Of a stretch of DNA of 64,000 nt, positions 1 through 8,574 are shown one piece after another (position 1 is the stretch's first letter; every line of letters starts with the position of its first letter). A program made the position numbers and the translations under genes. The notes beneath the pieces were generated by a model. The model was not told the origin of the DNA and ran no database searches. It saw only the letters and a list, made by a program, of their open reading frames with translations. This stretch comes from Nocardia amikacinitolerans NBRC 108937 (GTDB lineage: Bacteria > Actinomycetota > Actinomycetes > Mycobacteriales > Mycobacteriaceae), in the NCBI RefSeq assembly GCF_001612615.1, contig NZ_BDAU01000019.1, forward strand, positions 124,001-188,000, given 5' to 3'.

Positions 1-1
1 G

Positions 2-55
2 ATCCGCAAGATGCGGGCGCCGAAGCCGCGGGTCTCGCCCGGCGACGCGGTGTGA
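2..55 (+). CDS. C-terminal end of an unidentified gene (partial)
   Basis: Only the last 17 codons and the TGA stop of a reading frame entering from outside the window are present. The tail is basic and proline-rich (IRKMRAPKPRVSPGDAV). Codon third positions are almost all G or C, as in the real genes nearby. Too little is left to name a family. Confidence 0.4.
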   Translation: MRKMRAPKPRVSPGDAV

Positions 56-490
56 GGCATACCTCCGCATTCGCTCCGACCACCGGGCTGTAGACGGACT
101 TCATCCAGCAACACCTCTAGTGCGCCGTCCACAAAGGTTGGCCAACCAACGCCGACCAAAGGTCACCATTCATCGGCCCCCCGCACTAAAGGTCACCCTC
201 GGTCGGTTCACCGGTGCACGCAGGTCGGGTGAATGAAGGTGACTTCCAGTCTGTCTGGCGGGATGAAGGCGGCCTTCGGTCGGTTACCGCACCGACCATT
301 CTGGTCGCGGCACCGGCTGCGTCTGACTCGAGTTCGGCCGTTCGTGGCGGGTGCCGCGAACGGCCGTTCGGCGTTTCGCACCGACCGCACCGACCGCGGC
401 GGCTCGGCCAAGCGGATTCGCCGCTGATCGCCGCCGCCAACGGCGCTGACCGACGACAGCGGTCGCACGGCGCGTTGGCAACGGCGTGTT
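56..490. other. Gene-free stretch with degenerate short repeats
   Basis: No convincing gene is seen. Between about 150 and 270 there are several variants of a short motif, AAAGGTCACC (near 158 and 187) and the reverse-oriented GAATGAAGGTGACTT (near 232), which can pair as small hairpins. Positions 60-103 resemble positions 54571-54616, suggesting a dispersed intergenic repeat. Open frames on both strands here change phase across the repeats and look like GC-rich noise. Confidence 0.5.
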
Positions 491-646
491 TCAGCGGTGG
501 TGCGAGAAGCGGATGGCGTCGAGTTCGGACCGCAGTCGCTGCGCGTCGCGGTCGGTCACGTGCGTGGAACCGGTGAGTCCGCGACCGCGAGCGAGGAACA
601 GGGACGCGGCCACGATGACTGTCGCGAGGAGAAAGAAAGTCAGCAT
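491..646 (-). CDS. Small single-pass membrane protein, 51 aa
   Basis: A short frame from ATG at 646 to TGA at 491. Residues 2-19 are an uninterrupted hydrophobic helix (MLTFFLLATVIVAASLFLA), followed by a basic RGRG stop-transfer segment and a polar tail rich in Arg and Asp. The shape is that of a small type I or tail-out inner-membrane protein. Third codon positions are mostly G or C. It diverges from the GlxA-type regulator starting at 733, so the 87-bp gap probably holds promoters for both. No ribosome-binding site is obvious. The family is not recognised; it could be a small membrane partner of a regulator or simply a conserved orphan. Confidence 0.55.
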   Translation of the reverse strand: MLTFFLLATVIVAASLFLARGRGLTGSTHVTDRDAQRLRSELDAIRFSHHR

Positions 647-732
647 GGCAGTAATTTTGCGCTGACCGATTTTCCGCCGAAAGTGGCAGCAAAGTCATTG
701 TTCGCAAAAATCCGGCCAGGTACCCTCGGATC

Positions 733-1707
733 ATGCTGTCGAAGGTCGCCGTCGTGCTGTTCGAGAAGCTGGCCATGTTCGAGTTCGGCGTGGTCTGCGA
801 GGTCTTCGGGCTCGACCGCACCGCCGACGGACTGCCCGGCTTCGACTTCAAGGTCTGCGGCGCCGAACCCGGCCGCCCGCTCCGCTCCACCACGCCAGGC
901 GTGACGATCACACCGGAGTTCACGCTGGACGAACTCCCGAAGGCGGATCTGGTCGCCATTCCCGCCGCGCCCGCCACCGCGCTCTCGGCCGGACTCGACC
1001 CCCGGATCGTCGACGCCGTGCGTGCTGCGTCCGACGCGGGCGCCATCATCCTGACCGTCTGCTCGGGCGCGTTCGTCGCGGGTGCGGCCGGTTTGCTCGA
1101 CGGACGCAAATGCACCACGCACTGGCGCTACGTCGATCAGCTGGCCGCGCGCTACCCGTCGGCCACCGTCGACCCCGACGTGCTCTTCGTCGACGAGGGC
1201 AACCTCATCACCAGCGCGGGCACCGCCGCGGGCATCGACGCCTGCCTGCACCTGGTGCGCAGGGAGATCGGCAGCGCCGCCGCCAATGGCATCGCCCGCC
1301 GCATGGTCGTGCCGCCGCAGCGCGACGGCGGGCAACGCCAGTTCATCGAACGCCCGGTCCCCGCGTGCACGTCCGACAGCCTCGCCGCCACCTTGCAATG
1401 GATGAGCGAGAACCTGGATCTGCCGCACACCATCGACGACCTGGCCGCGCGCTCGATGATGTCGACGCGCACCTTCGCCCGCCGCTTCGCCGCCGAGACC
1501 GGGACGACACCGGTGAAATGGCTCACCAACCAGCGCGTCCTCTACGCCAAGCACCTGCTGGAAGACACCGAGCAGGGTCTCGAGCAGGTCGCCGCCCGCG
1601 CGGGCTTCGGCTCCGGCGCCCTCCTCCGCCACCACTTCCAACGCCTGGTCGGCATCTCCCCGACCGAATACCGCCGCCGCTTCGGGGCTACGTCGCCGAC
1701 GAGCTGA
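733..1707 (+). CDS. GlxA-family transcriptional regulator (DJ-1/PfpI domain plus AraC HTH)
   Basis: The 324-aa protein has the two-part layout of GlxA/FtrA-type regulators. Residues 1-170 form a DJ-1/PfpI class-I glutamine amidotransferase-like domain, with the nucleophile-elbow segment TVCSGAFVAG and the following THW block. Residues about 210-320 form an AraC-type double helix-turn-helix (TIDDLAARSMMSTRTFARRF, then the LEQVAARAGFGSGALLRHHF helix and the usual P-x-x-Y-RRRF end). Such proteins act as cytoplasmic DNA-binding activators; the amidotransferase-like part is thought to sense a small metabolite and is usually not catalytic. The start at ATG 733 gives the normal N terminus MLSKVAVVLFEKLAMFEFGV. 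The nearest genes (small membrane protein, cobU) do not reveal a target. Confidence 0.9.
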   Translation: MLSKVAVVLFEKLAMFEFGVVCEVFGLDRTADGLPGFDFKVCGAEPGRPLRSTTPGVTITPEFTLDELPKADLVAIPAAPATALSAGLDPRIVDAVRAASDAGAIILTVCSGAFVAGAAGLLDGRKCTTHWRYVDQLAARYPSATVDPDVLFVDEGNLITSAGTAAGIDACLHLVRREIGSAAANGIARRMVVPPQRDGGQRQFIERPVPACTSDSLAATLQWMSENLDLPHTIDDLAARSMMSTRTFARRFAAETGTTPVKWLTNQRVLYAKHLLEDTEQGLEQVAARAGFGSGALLRHHFQRLVGISPTEYRRRFGATSPTS

Positions 1708-1931
1708 GCGACCCGCCCCACCGCTTCGGCGTGGGCGGACGATCCGTCCAACCGGGCGTCGCCCCACGGCGGGGCCACCTGCGGCGTGCCGAACTCGAAG
1801 GTGCTCGGCTCGAGTTCCGAAACGTCGACATTCTGCGAAGACATGCACCTACGCCGAGGCTCGCCGCCGGTCACTGCAAAGACGGCCCAGACGCGGGGAG
1901 GGCTTGGGCGGGCGGTTGATAGCGTGCGGGG

Positions 1932-2483
1932 GTGTCGCAGGATTCCGGAATCGCGCGTCCGCCGCGGACGCTTGTGCTCGGCGGGGCTCGCTCGGGGAAG
2001 TCCGCGTTCGCGGAGCAGCTCGCCGCGGACGCCGGGGCGGTCCGATACCTGGCGACCTCGGTCCCCGATCCCGACGACCACGACTTCGCCGAACGCATCG
2101 CCCGTCATCGGGAGCGCAGGCCCGGCGACTGGTCGGTGGTCGAAAGCGTCGACGCCGCAGCGGTTCTCGCCGATCCCGCCCCCGGAGCCGCGACGCTGGT
2201 CGACGACATCGGCACCTGGTTGACCGCGCGCATCGACGCGCTGAACGCCTGGGATTCCCCGCGCGGCACCGTCACCCTGGACGTCGAGGCCCTCGTCTCC
2301 GCCGTCGCCGACTACCGCGACCGGCTGATCATCGTGAGCCCGGAGGTCGGCATGGGCGTCATCCCCGCGACTCGCTCCGGCCGTCTGTTCCGCGACGAGA
2401 TCGGCTTCCTGAACCAGCGCCTCGCCGCGGTCTGCGACGAAGCCTTCCTCGTCGTCGCCGGGCTGCCCGTCCGCCTGAAGTAG
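1932..2483 (+). CDS. cobU: Adenosylcobinamide kinase / adenosylcobinamide-phosphate guanylyltransferase
   Basis: CobU phosphorylates adenosylcobinamide and then transfers GMP to give AdoCbi-GDP, the activated corrinoid for nucleotide-loop assembly. The 183-aa length is normal. The P-loop GGARSGKS lies at residues 17-24, followed by the family's RYLAT strand, the DPDD...RIARHRERRP segment carrying the guanylylated histidine, and the VSPEVGMGVIP block. A GTG start at 1932 is used; no nearer strong ribosome-binding site was seen. It is followed, after a 197-bp repeat-bearing gap, by cobT and cobS, so the three lower-ligand assembly steps are adjacent. No cobalamin riboswitch was recognised upstream. 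The corrin-ring genes are not in this window, so the cluster may serve salvage or completion of a pathway encoded elsewhere. Confidence 0.93.
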   Translation: MSQDSGIARPPRTLVLGGARSGKSAFAEQLAADAGAVRYLATSVPDPDDHDFAERIARHRERRPGDWSVVESVDAAAVLADPAPGAATLVDDIGTWLTARIDALNAWDSPRGTVTLDVEALVSAVADYRDRLIIVSPEVGMGVIPATRSGRLFRDEIGFLNQRLAAVCDEAFLVVAGLPVRLK

Positions 2484-2495
2484 AAATGCCCTGCA

Positions 2496-2580
2496 GCGAA
2501 ATGGTGGCTCGGCGGGCGTGTCGAACCGCCATTCGACTCCCGTCGAATCCGTATGACTCCGCCCGATAGCGAAATGGCGG
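2496..2580. repeat. Small palindromic intergenic element between cobU and cobT
   Basis: GCGAAATGGTGG (2496-2507) and GCGAAATGGCGG (2569-2580) are near-identical direct copies, and CCGCCATT at 2526-2533 is the exact reverse complement of the end of the second copy. The centre carries CGACTCCCGTCGAA, which resembles GACTACCGTCGAA in the palindromic patch at 15320-15340. The layout suggests a small dispersed, probably non-autonomous, element rather than a promoter. Confidence 0.5.
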
Positions 2581-2680
2581 TCGGTGGCGGAGGCGGGTGC
2601 GGTGCGGGCGGCGCGTTCCGGGCAAGATTGGGCGTCGGAAGTACGTGCGGCCGACGCCGCCCGACCGGAGAGGCTCGACA

Positions 2681-3757
2681 GTGACACACGGATTCGGACC
2701 GGTTGCGCCCCCCAACGCGCGGATTCGCGCGGCCGCCGAACAGCGGCAGACGCAGCTGACCAAACCCGCAGGCGCGCTGGGCCGCCTCGAGACGCTGGGC
2801 AATTGGGTGGCCGCGTGCCAGGGCGTGTGCCCGCCGAAGCAGTTCGAGCGCGCCAGGGTCGTCGTCTTCGCCGGTGATCACGGCGTCGCGCGCCACGGTG
2901 TTTCGGCGTATCCGAGCGAGGTGACGGCGCAGATGGTCGCCAACTTCCTCGCGGGCGGCGCGGCGGTCAACGCGCTCGCCGCCGTCGCGGGCGCGACCGT
3001 GCGAGTCGCCGACATCTCGGTCGACGCAGAGACCGATCCGGTCGTCGGCAAGCACAAGGTGCGCAGGTCGAGCGGTTCCATCGACCGCGAGGACGCGCTC
3101 AGTCAAGCGGAGGTCGAGGCCGCCATCGCCGCGGGCCGCGCCATCGCCGACGAGGAGATCGACGGCGGCGCCGACCTGCTCGTCGCGGGCGACATGGGCA
3201 TCGGAAACACCACGCCCGCAACCGTTCTCATCGCCTCGCTCACCGACACCGAGCCGGTGGTCGCGGTCGGGCGCGGCACCGGCGTGGACGACGCGGGCTG
3301 GTCGCGCAAGGTCGCGGCGATCCGCGATGCGATGCGCCGCGCTCGGCCCGTCCTCAAGGATCCGGCGGATCTGCTGCGTGTCGCCGCGGGTGCCGACATC
3401 GCCGCCATCGCCGGATTCCTCGCGCAGGCCGCGACCCGGCGCACGCCGGTGATCCTGGACGGCGTCGTGGTCACCGCGGCGGCCTTGGTCGCCGAGGATC
3501 TGGCCGCGGGCGCGAGCGACTGGTGGCTGGCCGGGCACCGCTCCACCGAACCCGCGCACAACCTCGCGCTGAAGCAGCTGCGCATGGAACCGCTGGTCGA
3601 TCTGAGCATGCGACTCGGCGAAGGCTCCGGCGCGCTCACGGTCTTGCCGATCCTGCGCGCCGCGGTCGCCGCGCTCGCCGAGATGGCCACCTTCGGCGAA
3701 GCGGGCGTCAGCACTTCCGATGCCGAGACCCCGGCCGCACCCAACCTGACCAAATGA
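2681..3757 (+). CDS. cobT: Nicotinate-nucleotide--dimethylbenzimidazole phosphoribosyltransferase
   Basis: CobT makes alpha-ribazole 5'-phosphate from nicotinate mononucleotide and 5,6-dimethylbenzimidazole, the lower-ligand half of cobalamin. The 358-aa product shows the conserved LTKPAGALGRLE substrate segment near the N terminus, VVVFAGDHGVARHGVSAYP, the glycine-rich FLAGGAAVNALA helix, LVAGDMGIGNTTPA, and the C-terminal LDLSMRLGEGSGA-like block carrying the catalytic glutamate. The GTG at 2681 is chosen because GGAGAGG precedes it by about 7 bases and the product then starts where the family starts. The stop overlaps the start of cobS (ATGA), so cobT and cobS are translationally coupled. 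Confidence 0.95.
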   Translation: MTHGFGPVAPPNARIRAAAEQRQTQLTKPAGALGRLETLGNWVAACQGVCPPKQFERARVVVFAGDHGVARHGVSAYPSEVTAQMVANFLAGGAAVNALAAVAGATVRVADISVDAETDPVVGKHKVRRSSGSIDREDALSQAEVEAAIAAGRAIADEEIDGGADLLVAGDMGIGNTTPATVLIASLTDTEPVVAVGRGTGVDDAGWSRKVAAIRDAMRRARPVLKDPADLLRVAAGADIAAIAGFLAQAATRRTPVILDGVVVTAAALVAEDLAAGASDWWLAGHRSTEPAHNLALKQLRMEPLVDLSMRLGEGSGALTVLPILRAAVAALAEMATFGEAGVSTSDAETPAAPNLTK

Positions 3758-4512
3758 CACCGGGCGGCGGGATTCGCCTGGCGGTCTCGTGGCTGACCGT
3801 GCTCCCAGTACGTGGCCCGGACGACGTCGATCGCGCCGCGGCGGGTCGCGCGATCGCGCTGGCCCCGCTGGTCGGTGCGCTGCTCGGCGCGATCGCGGCG
3901 GGCCTGTTGTGGGCGCTGACCTCCGCCGGGGCGAGTGCACCGCTGGCCGGACTCGTGACGGTGGCGGCGCTGGCGCTGCTCACGCGAGGCATGCACCTCG
4001 ACGGCTTGTCCGACTCGATGGACGGTCTCGGCAGTTACGGGCCGCCGGAGCGGGCCCGGCACATCATGAAGAGCGGCGGGGTCGGGCCGTTCGGAGTGGC
4101 CGCGCTGGTGTTCGCCATCGGGGTGCAGGCGTTCGCCTTCGCCGCGCTGGCCGACGCGGGACGGTGGTTCGCGGTGGCGCTGGCCGTCGCGGTCGGGCGG
4201 GTCGTTGTCGTCCTGGCGTGTCGCCGCGGGATTCCTCCCGCGCCGGGCACCGCCTTCGGCGCGCTCGTGGCGGACAGCCAGTCTCCGCTGACCGGGGCGG
4301 TGTGGGTGATCGTCGCGCTGGCTTGCGGCGTCCTAGCGGTGCCGGAGCATCCCTGGCTCGGGCCGGTCGCCATCGGGGTGGCGGTGGGCGTCGCCGCGGT
4401 GGTGGTGCGGCACATGCTGCGCCGATTCGGCGGTTTGTCCGGCGACGTGCTCGGCGCGGCAATCGAGATTTCGGTCACCATCGCGGCGGCCGGACTCTCG
4501 CTCGCCGGATAA
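3754..4512 (+). CDS. cobS: Adenosylcobinamide-GDP ribazoletransferase (cobalamin synthase)
   Basis: CobS is the polytopic membrane enzyme that joins AdoCbi-GDP with alpha-ribazole (phosphate) to finish the nucleotide loop. The 252-aa protein begins with the family signature SWLTVLPV, has the acidic metal-binding loop HLDGLSDSMDGLGS and the RHIMKSGGVGPFG segment, and is otherwise a series of about six or seven hydrophobic helices. It overlaps cobT by four bases and is the last gene of the run cobU-cobT-cobS. Third positions and hydrophobic pattern agree along the whole length. Confidence 0.95.
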   Translation: MTPGGGIRLAVSWLTVLPVRGPDDVDRAAAGRAIALAPLVGALLGAIAAGLLWALTSAGASAPLAGLVTVAALALLTRGMHLDGLSDSMDGLGSYGPPERARHIMKSGGVGPFGVAALVFAIGVQAFAFAALADAGRWFAVALAVAVGRVVVVLACRRGIPPAPGTAFGALVADSQSPLTGAVWVIVALACGVLAVPEHPWLGPVAIGVAVGVAAVVVRHMLRRFGGLSGDVLGAAIEISVTIAAAGLSLAG

Positions 4513-4918
4513 TTCGCAAATTCACGTAACCGTCGGTATCACGCGAATTCATATCGCGTTGGACGGTGTATGAACTTCGTCTCTCTCCCGCCCGGCGAGA
4601 ATGGACGCATCGCGTTGCGGAGCGGTTCGCTGACCACTGTTTTCGGGGAGGCTCTGGCGGAGTCGCGTCGCGCGGCGATGTTCGGCCAGGTTCGTGCGCC
4701 GAGCGCGCAAGCCGGGAAAACCTTTGGCAGACAATCGAAGTCGGCGAGGGCTCGGCGTCGGTGGCTTTGCGCACCGACGATCAAGACATCCGTCGCGCAC
4801 CCGAAGGCGGGAACACTACCCACTCGCCACCTGTTTGCGCACGCCGTGATCCGACCTATCGGAATCTTTCACGCACTTGGCGCACGAACCGTCTGGGCCA
4901 GGATCTAATGTGGGCGGT
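4513..4918. other. 406-bp intergenic region, nothing recognised
   Basis: Open frames exist on both strands but none has a family signature, a good ribosome-binding site and a consistent codon pattern together. It separates cobS from the following hydrolase and presumably carries the latter's promoter. Confidence 0.4.
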
Positions 4919-5632
4919 ATGTCTTCCGAGCGCCTCTATTTCCGGCAACTGCTGTCCGGGCGGGACTACGCCGTCGGTGATCCGATCGCGACGCAGATGC
5001 GAAATTTCGCCTACTTGATCGGTGATCGGGAGACGGGCGAATGCGTTGTGGTGGATCCGGCGTACGCCGCGGGCGATCTGGTGTCCATCGCCGAGGCCGA
5101 CGGCCTGCGCCTCACCGGCGTCCTCGCCACCCACCACCACCCCGACCACGTCGGCGGAACCATGCTCGGCTTCACCCTGCGCGGCGTGCGCGAACTGCTC
5201 GAGAAGACCAGCGTCCCGGTGCACGTGAACAACAAGGAACTGGCCTGGGTCGCCAACGTCACCGGCATCGCGCCCAGCGAACTCACCGGCCACGAGCACG
5301 GCGACAAGGTCGAGGTCGGCGCGTTCGAGATCGAGCTATTACACACCCCTGGCCATACGCCAGGCAGCCAGTGTTTCCTGTTCGACAACCGCCTCATCGC
5401 GGGCGACACCCTCTTCGTCGACGGCTGCGGCCGCACCGACTTCCCCGGCGGCGACTCCGACGAGATGTTCCGCAGCCTGCGCTACCTCGCCGGCCTACCC
5501 GGCGACCCGGTCGTCTACCCGGGCCACTGGTACTCCCACGAGCCCAGCGCCGCCCTGTCGACCATCCGCGACAACAACTACGTCATGCGCCCGCAGACCC
5601 TGGAGCAGTGGCAGATGCTGATGCCGGGCTGA
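4919..5632 (+). CDS. Metallo-beta-lactamase-fold hydrolase, glyoxalase II-like
   Basis: A 237-aa single-domain MBL-fold protein. The metal motif THHHPDHVGG (about residues 73-82) supplies the HxHxDH ligands, HTPGHTPGSQ gives the next His, GDTLFVDGCGRTDFPGGD the bridging Asp, and YPGHWYS the last His. The double-glycine and TDFPGGD segment are typical of hydroxyacylglutathione-hydrolase-like thioesterases and persulfide dioxygenases in actinobacteria, which use mycothiol rather than glutathione conjugates. It is cytoplasmic, with no signal peptide. The start ATG at 4919 gives the usual MSSERLYFRQLLSG beginning. The exact substrate cannot be assigned from sequence. Confidence 0.85.
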   Translation: MSSERLYFRQLLSGRDYAVGDPIATQMRNFAYLIGDRETGECVVVDPAYAAGDLVSIAEADGLRLTGVLATHHHPDHVGGTMLGFTLRGVRELLEKTSVPVHVNNKELAWVANVTGIAPSELTGHEHGDKVEVGAFEIELLHTPGHTPGSQCFLFDNRLIAGDTLFVDGCGRTDFPGGDSDEMFRSLRYLAGLPGDPVVYPGHWYSHEPSAALSTIRDNNYVMRPQTLEQWQMLMPG

Positions 5633-5980
5633 GCGTCCGGCATCTCGGCCGACCGCTCTCCACGGCCCCGCCGCCCGACCGCCCGCGCTGTCCGCCGGGC
5701 TCGGCCACATCCGCTGCCCGACCACCGTCGCCTTCGTGCTGGCTGACGACCGACGGTCCGGTCTGTACGGGTGAGGTGGCAGTCCGCGGCCCGGCGACAT
5801 CCGCGCCCGGCCGCCGGCCTCGAGCGTTCGGCCGCCCAGCATCACATGGGTGAGGTGCCCTGCGCCGGCGACGGCCTCGGCTCTGGGCACCGCCGAGCTG
5901 TCACGCCCGCCCTGCGACCTAGCGGCCGGGCGCCCGAACTGCACGAGGGACCCGGCCACATCCACCGTGATCCGCTTCCC
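5633..5980. other. 348-bp intergenic region between convergent genes
   Basis: Lies between the 3' ends of the MBL hydrolase (+) and the lipoprotein gene (-). It contains several CGGCCACATCC-like short repeats (near 5701, 5790 and 5953). No gene, tRNA or clear terminator was recognised. Confidence 0.35.
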
Positions 5981-7339
5981 TCAGCGATGGAACTCCAGCA
6001 CCGGCTTCCCATCCCGCTCGGCCGAGACGGTCACCCAGTCCGGTCCCGCGCCACACAGGTAGCCGCGGTATCGCTGAAGTTCGCGGCCCGATTCCCGGTC
6101 GTAGACGAGGGTGAGGTAGCCGCGGTCGGTCTCTGACGCGGAGAAGCCCCCGATCACCACCCGGTCACCGGCGACGATCGTGCGTTGCTGCGTCGCCGCT
6201 GTCGAGAAGCCAGGATCCGGCAACGTCCATTTCGTCGCGCCGGTCGCGATGTCCAGCAACGACAGCGCGCCTTGGTCGGCGAACTCGCTGAACAACAGTG
6301 ACCGGTCGTCGCCGTCCAGCGGACTGCCGACGCCCGATCCGGCCCACACCGTCGTGCCGGTGGCGAGGTCGAACAGTTGCGGCGCGCCGGAATCGGTGAC
6401 CGCCGCTATGCGGGTGCCCGCGCCGATGAACTGGTCGCCGAAGACGGGGCCGAGCATGTTCTGACACTCGCCGTTCTTCTTGCGGCCGCTGTAGACCTCG
6501 GCGTCGTAGCGCTCGACGCCGTCGCGCGCGGCCGTCGCGCTGATGGCGACGCGGCAGTCGCCGGGCGCGTGGTGATCGGTGACCACGAGGAGGTCGCCCG
6601 CACCGAGCTGATGCCAGGCATGATGCTCCGCCCGGCCCGGAAGAACGGTCCCCGTCGACGCCTCCACGACCGCCCAGGGGCGCTTCGCCGTGGAGACCGG
6701 GTCCTCGACCGCGATGGCCACCAGCTCCGGTTCGATGGGAGCGCGACTGTGCCAGCTGCCGACGGTATCGCCGTCGACCGATCCCTGAGCCGGGCCGGGC
6801 CACGTGGGTTCCCCTGATCGGAGGTCGTGGCGCATGGAGGTGCAGTCCGCGCGGCCGCGCGCGCAGTCGGCCGTGTAGATCGCTTTGTCGAAGACCACCA
6901 CGTCATCGGCGCTTGTCTGCCAGAGGGTCCGGCCGTCGCCGGCCTCGACCACCTCCACCAATGCCGGGTCGCCGGGTTTGCCCTGGTCCTCCAGGAAGAC
7001 GACGGCGTCGCCGCTCACCCGGTAGGAGTATTGCTCGGGCCGCCTGGGCTCCCTCCGCCACAGCTCACGACCGGTCGATCGATCCACCGCGACCAGCGCT
7101 TCCTTCGTCGGGACCAGCACCGCGTCACCGGCCGTCGAGATCCACGAGAGTGGTGAATTGTCGATTTCCAGAGCGGCTTTCGACCACACCGGTTCAGGAT
7201 TGGCGGGACGCCCGGTGCTGGTCGGCGCGACAATAGCGGTGGTGCTGCTGAGCGCGTTGTCCGGCGCCGACGCTCCACCCCCGCAGGCCGAAACACCCAG
7301 ACTCACCAACGCGATTCCGGCAACTACCGATCGACGCAC
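5981..7339 (-). CDS. Lipoprotein with PQQ/WD-like beta-propeller repeats
   Basis: A 452-aa exported protein. The N terminus MRRSVVAGIALVSLGVSAC is a lipoprotein signal with the modified cysteine at residue 19 followed by GGG, so it should be anchored on the outer face of the membrane. The mature part holds repeated blade-like motifs of the form LVAVDRSTGRELWRR, VVEAGDGRTLWQT, LFDLATGTTVWAG and LLDIATGATKW, the AxDxxTGxxxW signature of PQQ-like (eight-bladed) propellers. Such lipoproteins are common in Nocardia and Streptomyces; some act as scaffolds resembling BamB, but no substrate is known. A few cysteines in the middle could form disulfides. It is transcribed toward the MBL gene and is apparently monocistronic. 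Confidence 0.85.
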   Translation of the reverse strand: MRRSVVAGIALVSLGVSACGGGASAPDNALSSTTAIVAPTSTGRPANPEPVWSKAALEIDNSPLSWISTAGDAVLVPTKEALVAVDRSTGRELWRREPRRPEQYSYRVSGDAVVFLEDQGKPGDPALVEVVEAGDGRTLWQTSADDVVVFDKAIYTADCARGRADCTSMRHDLRSGEPTWPGPAQGSVDGDTVGSWHSRAPIEPELVAIAVEDPVSTAKRPWAVVEASTGTVLPGRAEHHAWHQLGAGDLLVVTDHHAPGDCRVAISATAARDGVERYDAEVYSGRKKNGECQNMLGPVFGDQFIGAGTRIAAVTDSGAPQLFDLATGTTVWAGSGVGSPLDGDDRSLLFSEFADQGALSLLDIATGATKWTLPDPGFSTAATQQRTIVAGDRVVIGGFSASETDRGYLTLVYDRESGRELQRYRGYLCGAGPDWVTVSAERDGKPVLEFHR

Positions 7340-7403
7340 GACGTCCCTCCCCGATCCCGGCTGTCCCGCCGGAGCCCACGACCCGCCCCAAGGCGGGCCC
7401 TGT

Positions 7404-8504
7404 TCACATACCGCGCATCCAGCCGTGGATGTCCGCGAAGGTACCGCGCTGGATTCCGGTCAACGTGTCGCGCAGCGCCATGGTGACCTCACCCGGTTCG
7501 CCACCGCCGATGGTGAATTCGCCCTCGGTGGAACGCACCCAGCCGACGGGGGTGATCACAGCGGCGGTGCCGCAGGCGAAAACCTCGGTGATCGCGCCGG
7601 ATTCGGCGCCCTTACGCCACTCCTCCACCGAGATCTTGCGCTCCTCCACGACATAACCCGCGTCGGCGGCGAGAGTCAGCAGCGAGTCGCGGGTGATGCC
7701 GGGCAGCAGCGAGCCGGACAGTTCGGGAGTCACCAGCCGCGCTTCGGAACCGGAGCCGAAGACGAAGAACAGGTTGTTGGTGCCCATCTCCTCGACGTAG
7801 CGGCGCTCGCACGCGTCCAGCCACACCACCTGGTCGCAGCCCTTCTCGGAGGCCTGCGCCTGGGCGAGCAGCGAGGCGGCGTAGTTGCCCGCCACCTTGG
7901 CCTCGCCGGTTCCGCCCGGCGCGGCGCGCACGTACTCCGTCGACAGCCACACCCGCACCGGCTTCACACCGCGCGGGAAGTACGCGCCCGCGGGCGATCC
8001 CAGCAGCAGGTACTTGTAGGCGGCGGCGGGCTTCACGCCGAGCCCCGCTTCGGTGGCGAACATGAAGGGCCGCAAGTAGAGCGAGTCCTCGCCGCCCGCC
8101 GCGGGCACCCAGCGCTCGTCCACCGCGAGCAATTGGCGCACCGACTCGATGAACAGTTCCTCCGGCAGCTCGGCCATCGCCATGCGGCGCGCGGACTTGC
8201 GGAAGCGAGCCGCGTTGGCGTCGATACGGAAGCAGGAGACGCTGCCGTCGCTCTGCCGGTACGCCTTGAGACCCTCGAAGATGGCCTGGCCGTAGTGGAA
8301 CACCATGGTGGCCGGGTCCAGCGGCAGCGGACCGTACGGCTCGACCCGCGCGTTGCTCCAGCCCTCGCCCGCGGTGTAGTCGATCGACACCATGTGATCG
8401 GTGAAGAACCGGCCGAACCCCGGCGCCGCCAGAATCTCCTGTACCCGCTGCGCCGGAGCGGGCGCAGGATGCGGAACATGGGCGAACTGTGCGGCAACGG
8501 TCAT
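7404..8504 (-). CDS. ilvE: Branched-chain amino acid aminotransferase
   Basis: IlvE transfers the amino group between glutamate and the keto acids of valine, leucine and isoleucine, using PLP. The 366-aa product is full length (about 368 in mycobacteria). Recognisable blocks are MVFHYGQAIFEGLKAYR, LYLRPFMFATE, KVAGNYAAS with the Schiff-base lysine, EEMGTNNLFFV, LPGITRDSLL and EVFACGTAAVI. The ATG at 8504 yields MTVAAQFAHVPHP, in line with mycobacterial homologues. Its position before gcvT on the same strand matches the Rv2210c-Rv2211c order of M. tuberculosis. The two genes are separated here by a 0.9-kb repeat-rich gap. Confidence 0.96.
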   Translation of the reverse strand: MTVAAQFAHVPHPAPAPAQRVQEILAAPGFGRFFTDHMVSIDYTAGEGWSNARVEPYGPLPLDPATMVFHYGQAIFEGLKAYRQSDGSVSCFRIDANAARFRKSARRMAMAELPEELFIESVRQLLAVDERWVPAAGGEDSLYLRPFMFATEAGLGVKPAAAYKYLLLGSPAGAYFPRGVKPVRVWLSTEYVRAAPGGTGEAKVAGNYAASLLAQAQASEKGCDQVVWLDACERRYVEEMGTNNLFFVFGSGSEARLVTPELSGSLLPGITRDSLLTLAADAGYVVEERKISVEEWRKGAESGAITEVFACGTAAVITPVGWVRSTEGEFTIGGGEPGEVTMALRDTLTGIQRGTFADIHGWMRGM

Positions 8505-8574
8505 GCAGGTGATCCTATCGGTGCCCGATTCCGGCGTGTCCACCTGTCGGGAATCGGCTCGGCGCCCGCGCGAT

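Noticed and set aside
1542..1844. Minus-strand frame (100 codons) starting MSSQNVDVSELEPSTFEFGT between the GlxA gene and cobU
   Set aside because: The first 45 codons have coding-like third positions, but the frame then runs 165 bases antisense through the AraC domain of the GlxA gene and has no family match. Left as unproven.
640..1848. Long minus-strand frame opposite the GlxA regulator
   Set aside because: It mirrors the coding strand of a clear DJ-1/AraC gene and has no motif of its own.
1700..1931. Cobalamin riboswitch upstream of cobU
   Set aside because: No B12-box-like sequence or fitting stem was found.
5495..5965. Minus-strand frame between the MBL and lipoprotein genes with segment GHLTHVMLGGRTLEAGG
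   Set aside because: The segment is short, the rest is low-complexity and it overlaps the MBL gene antisense.
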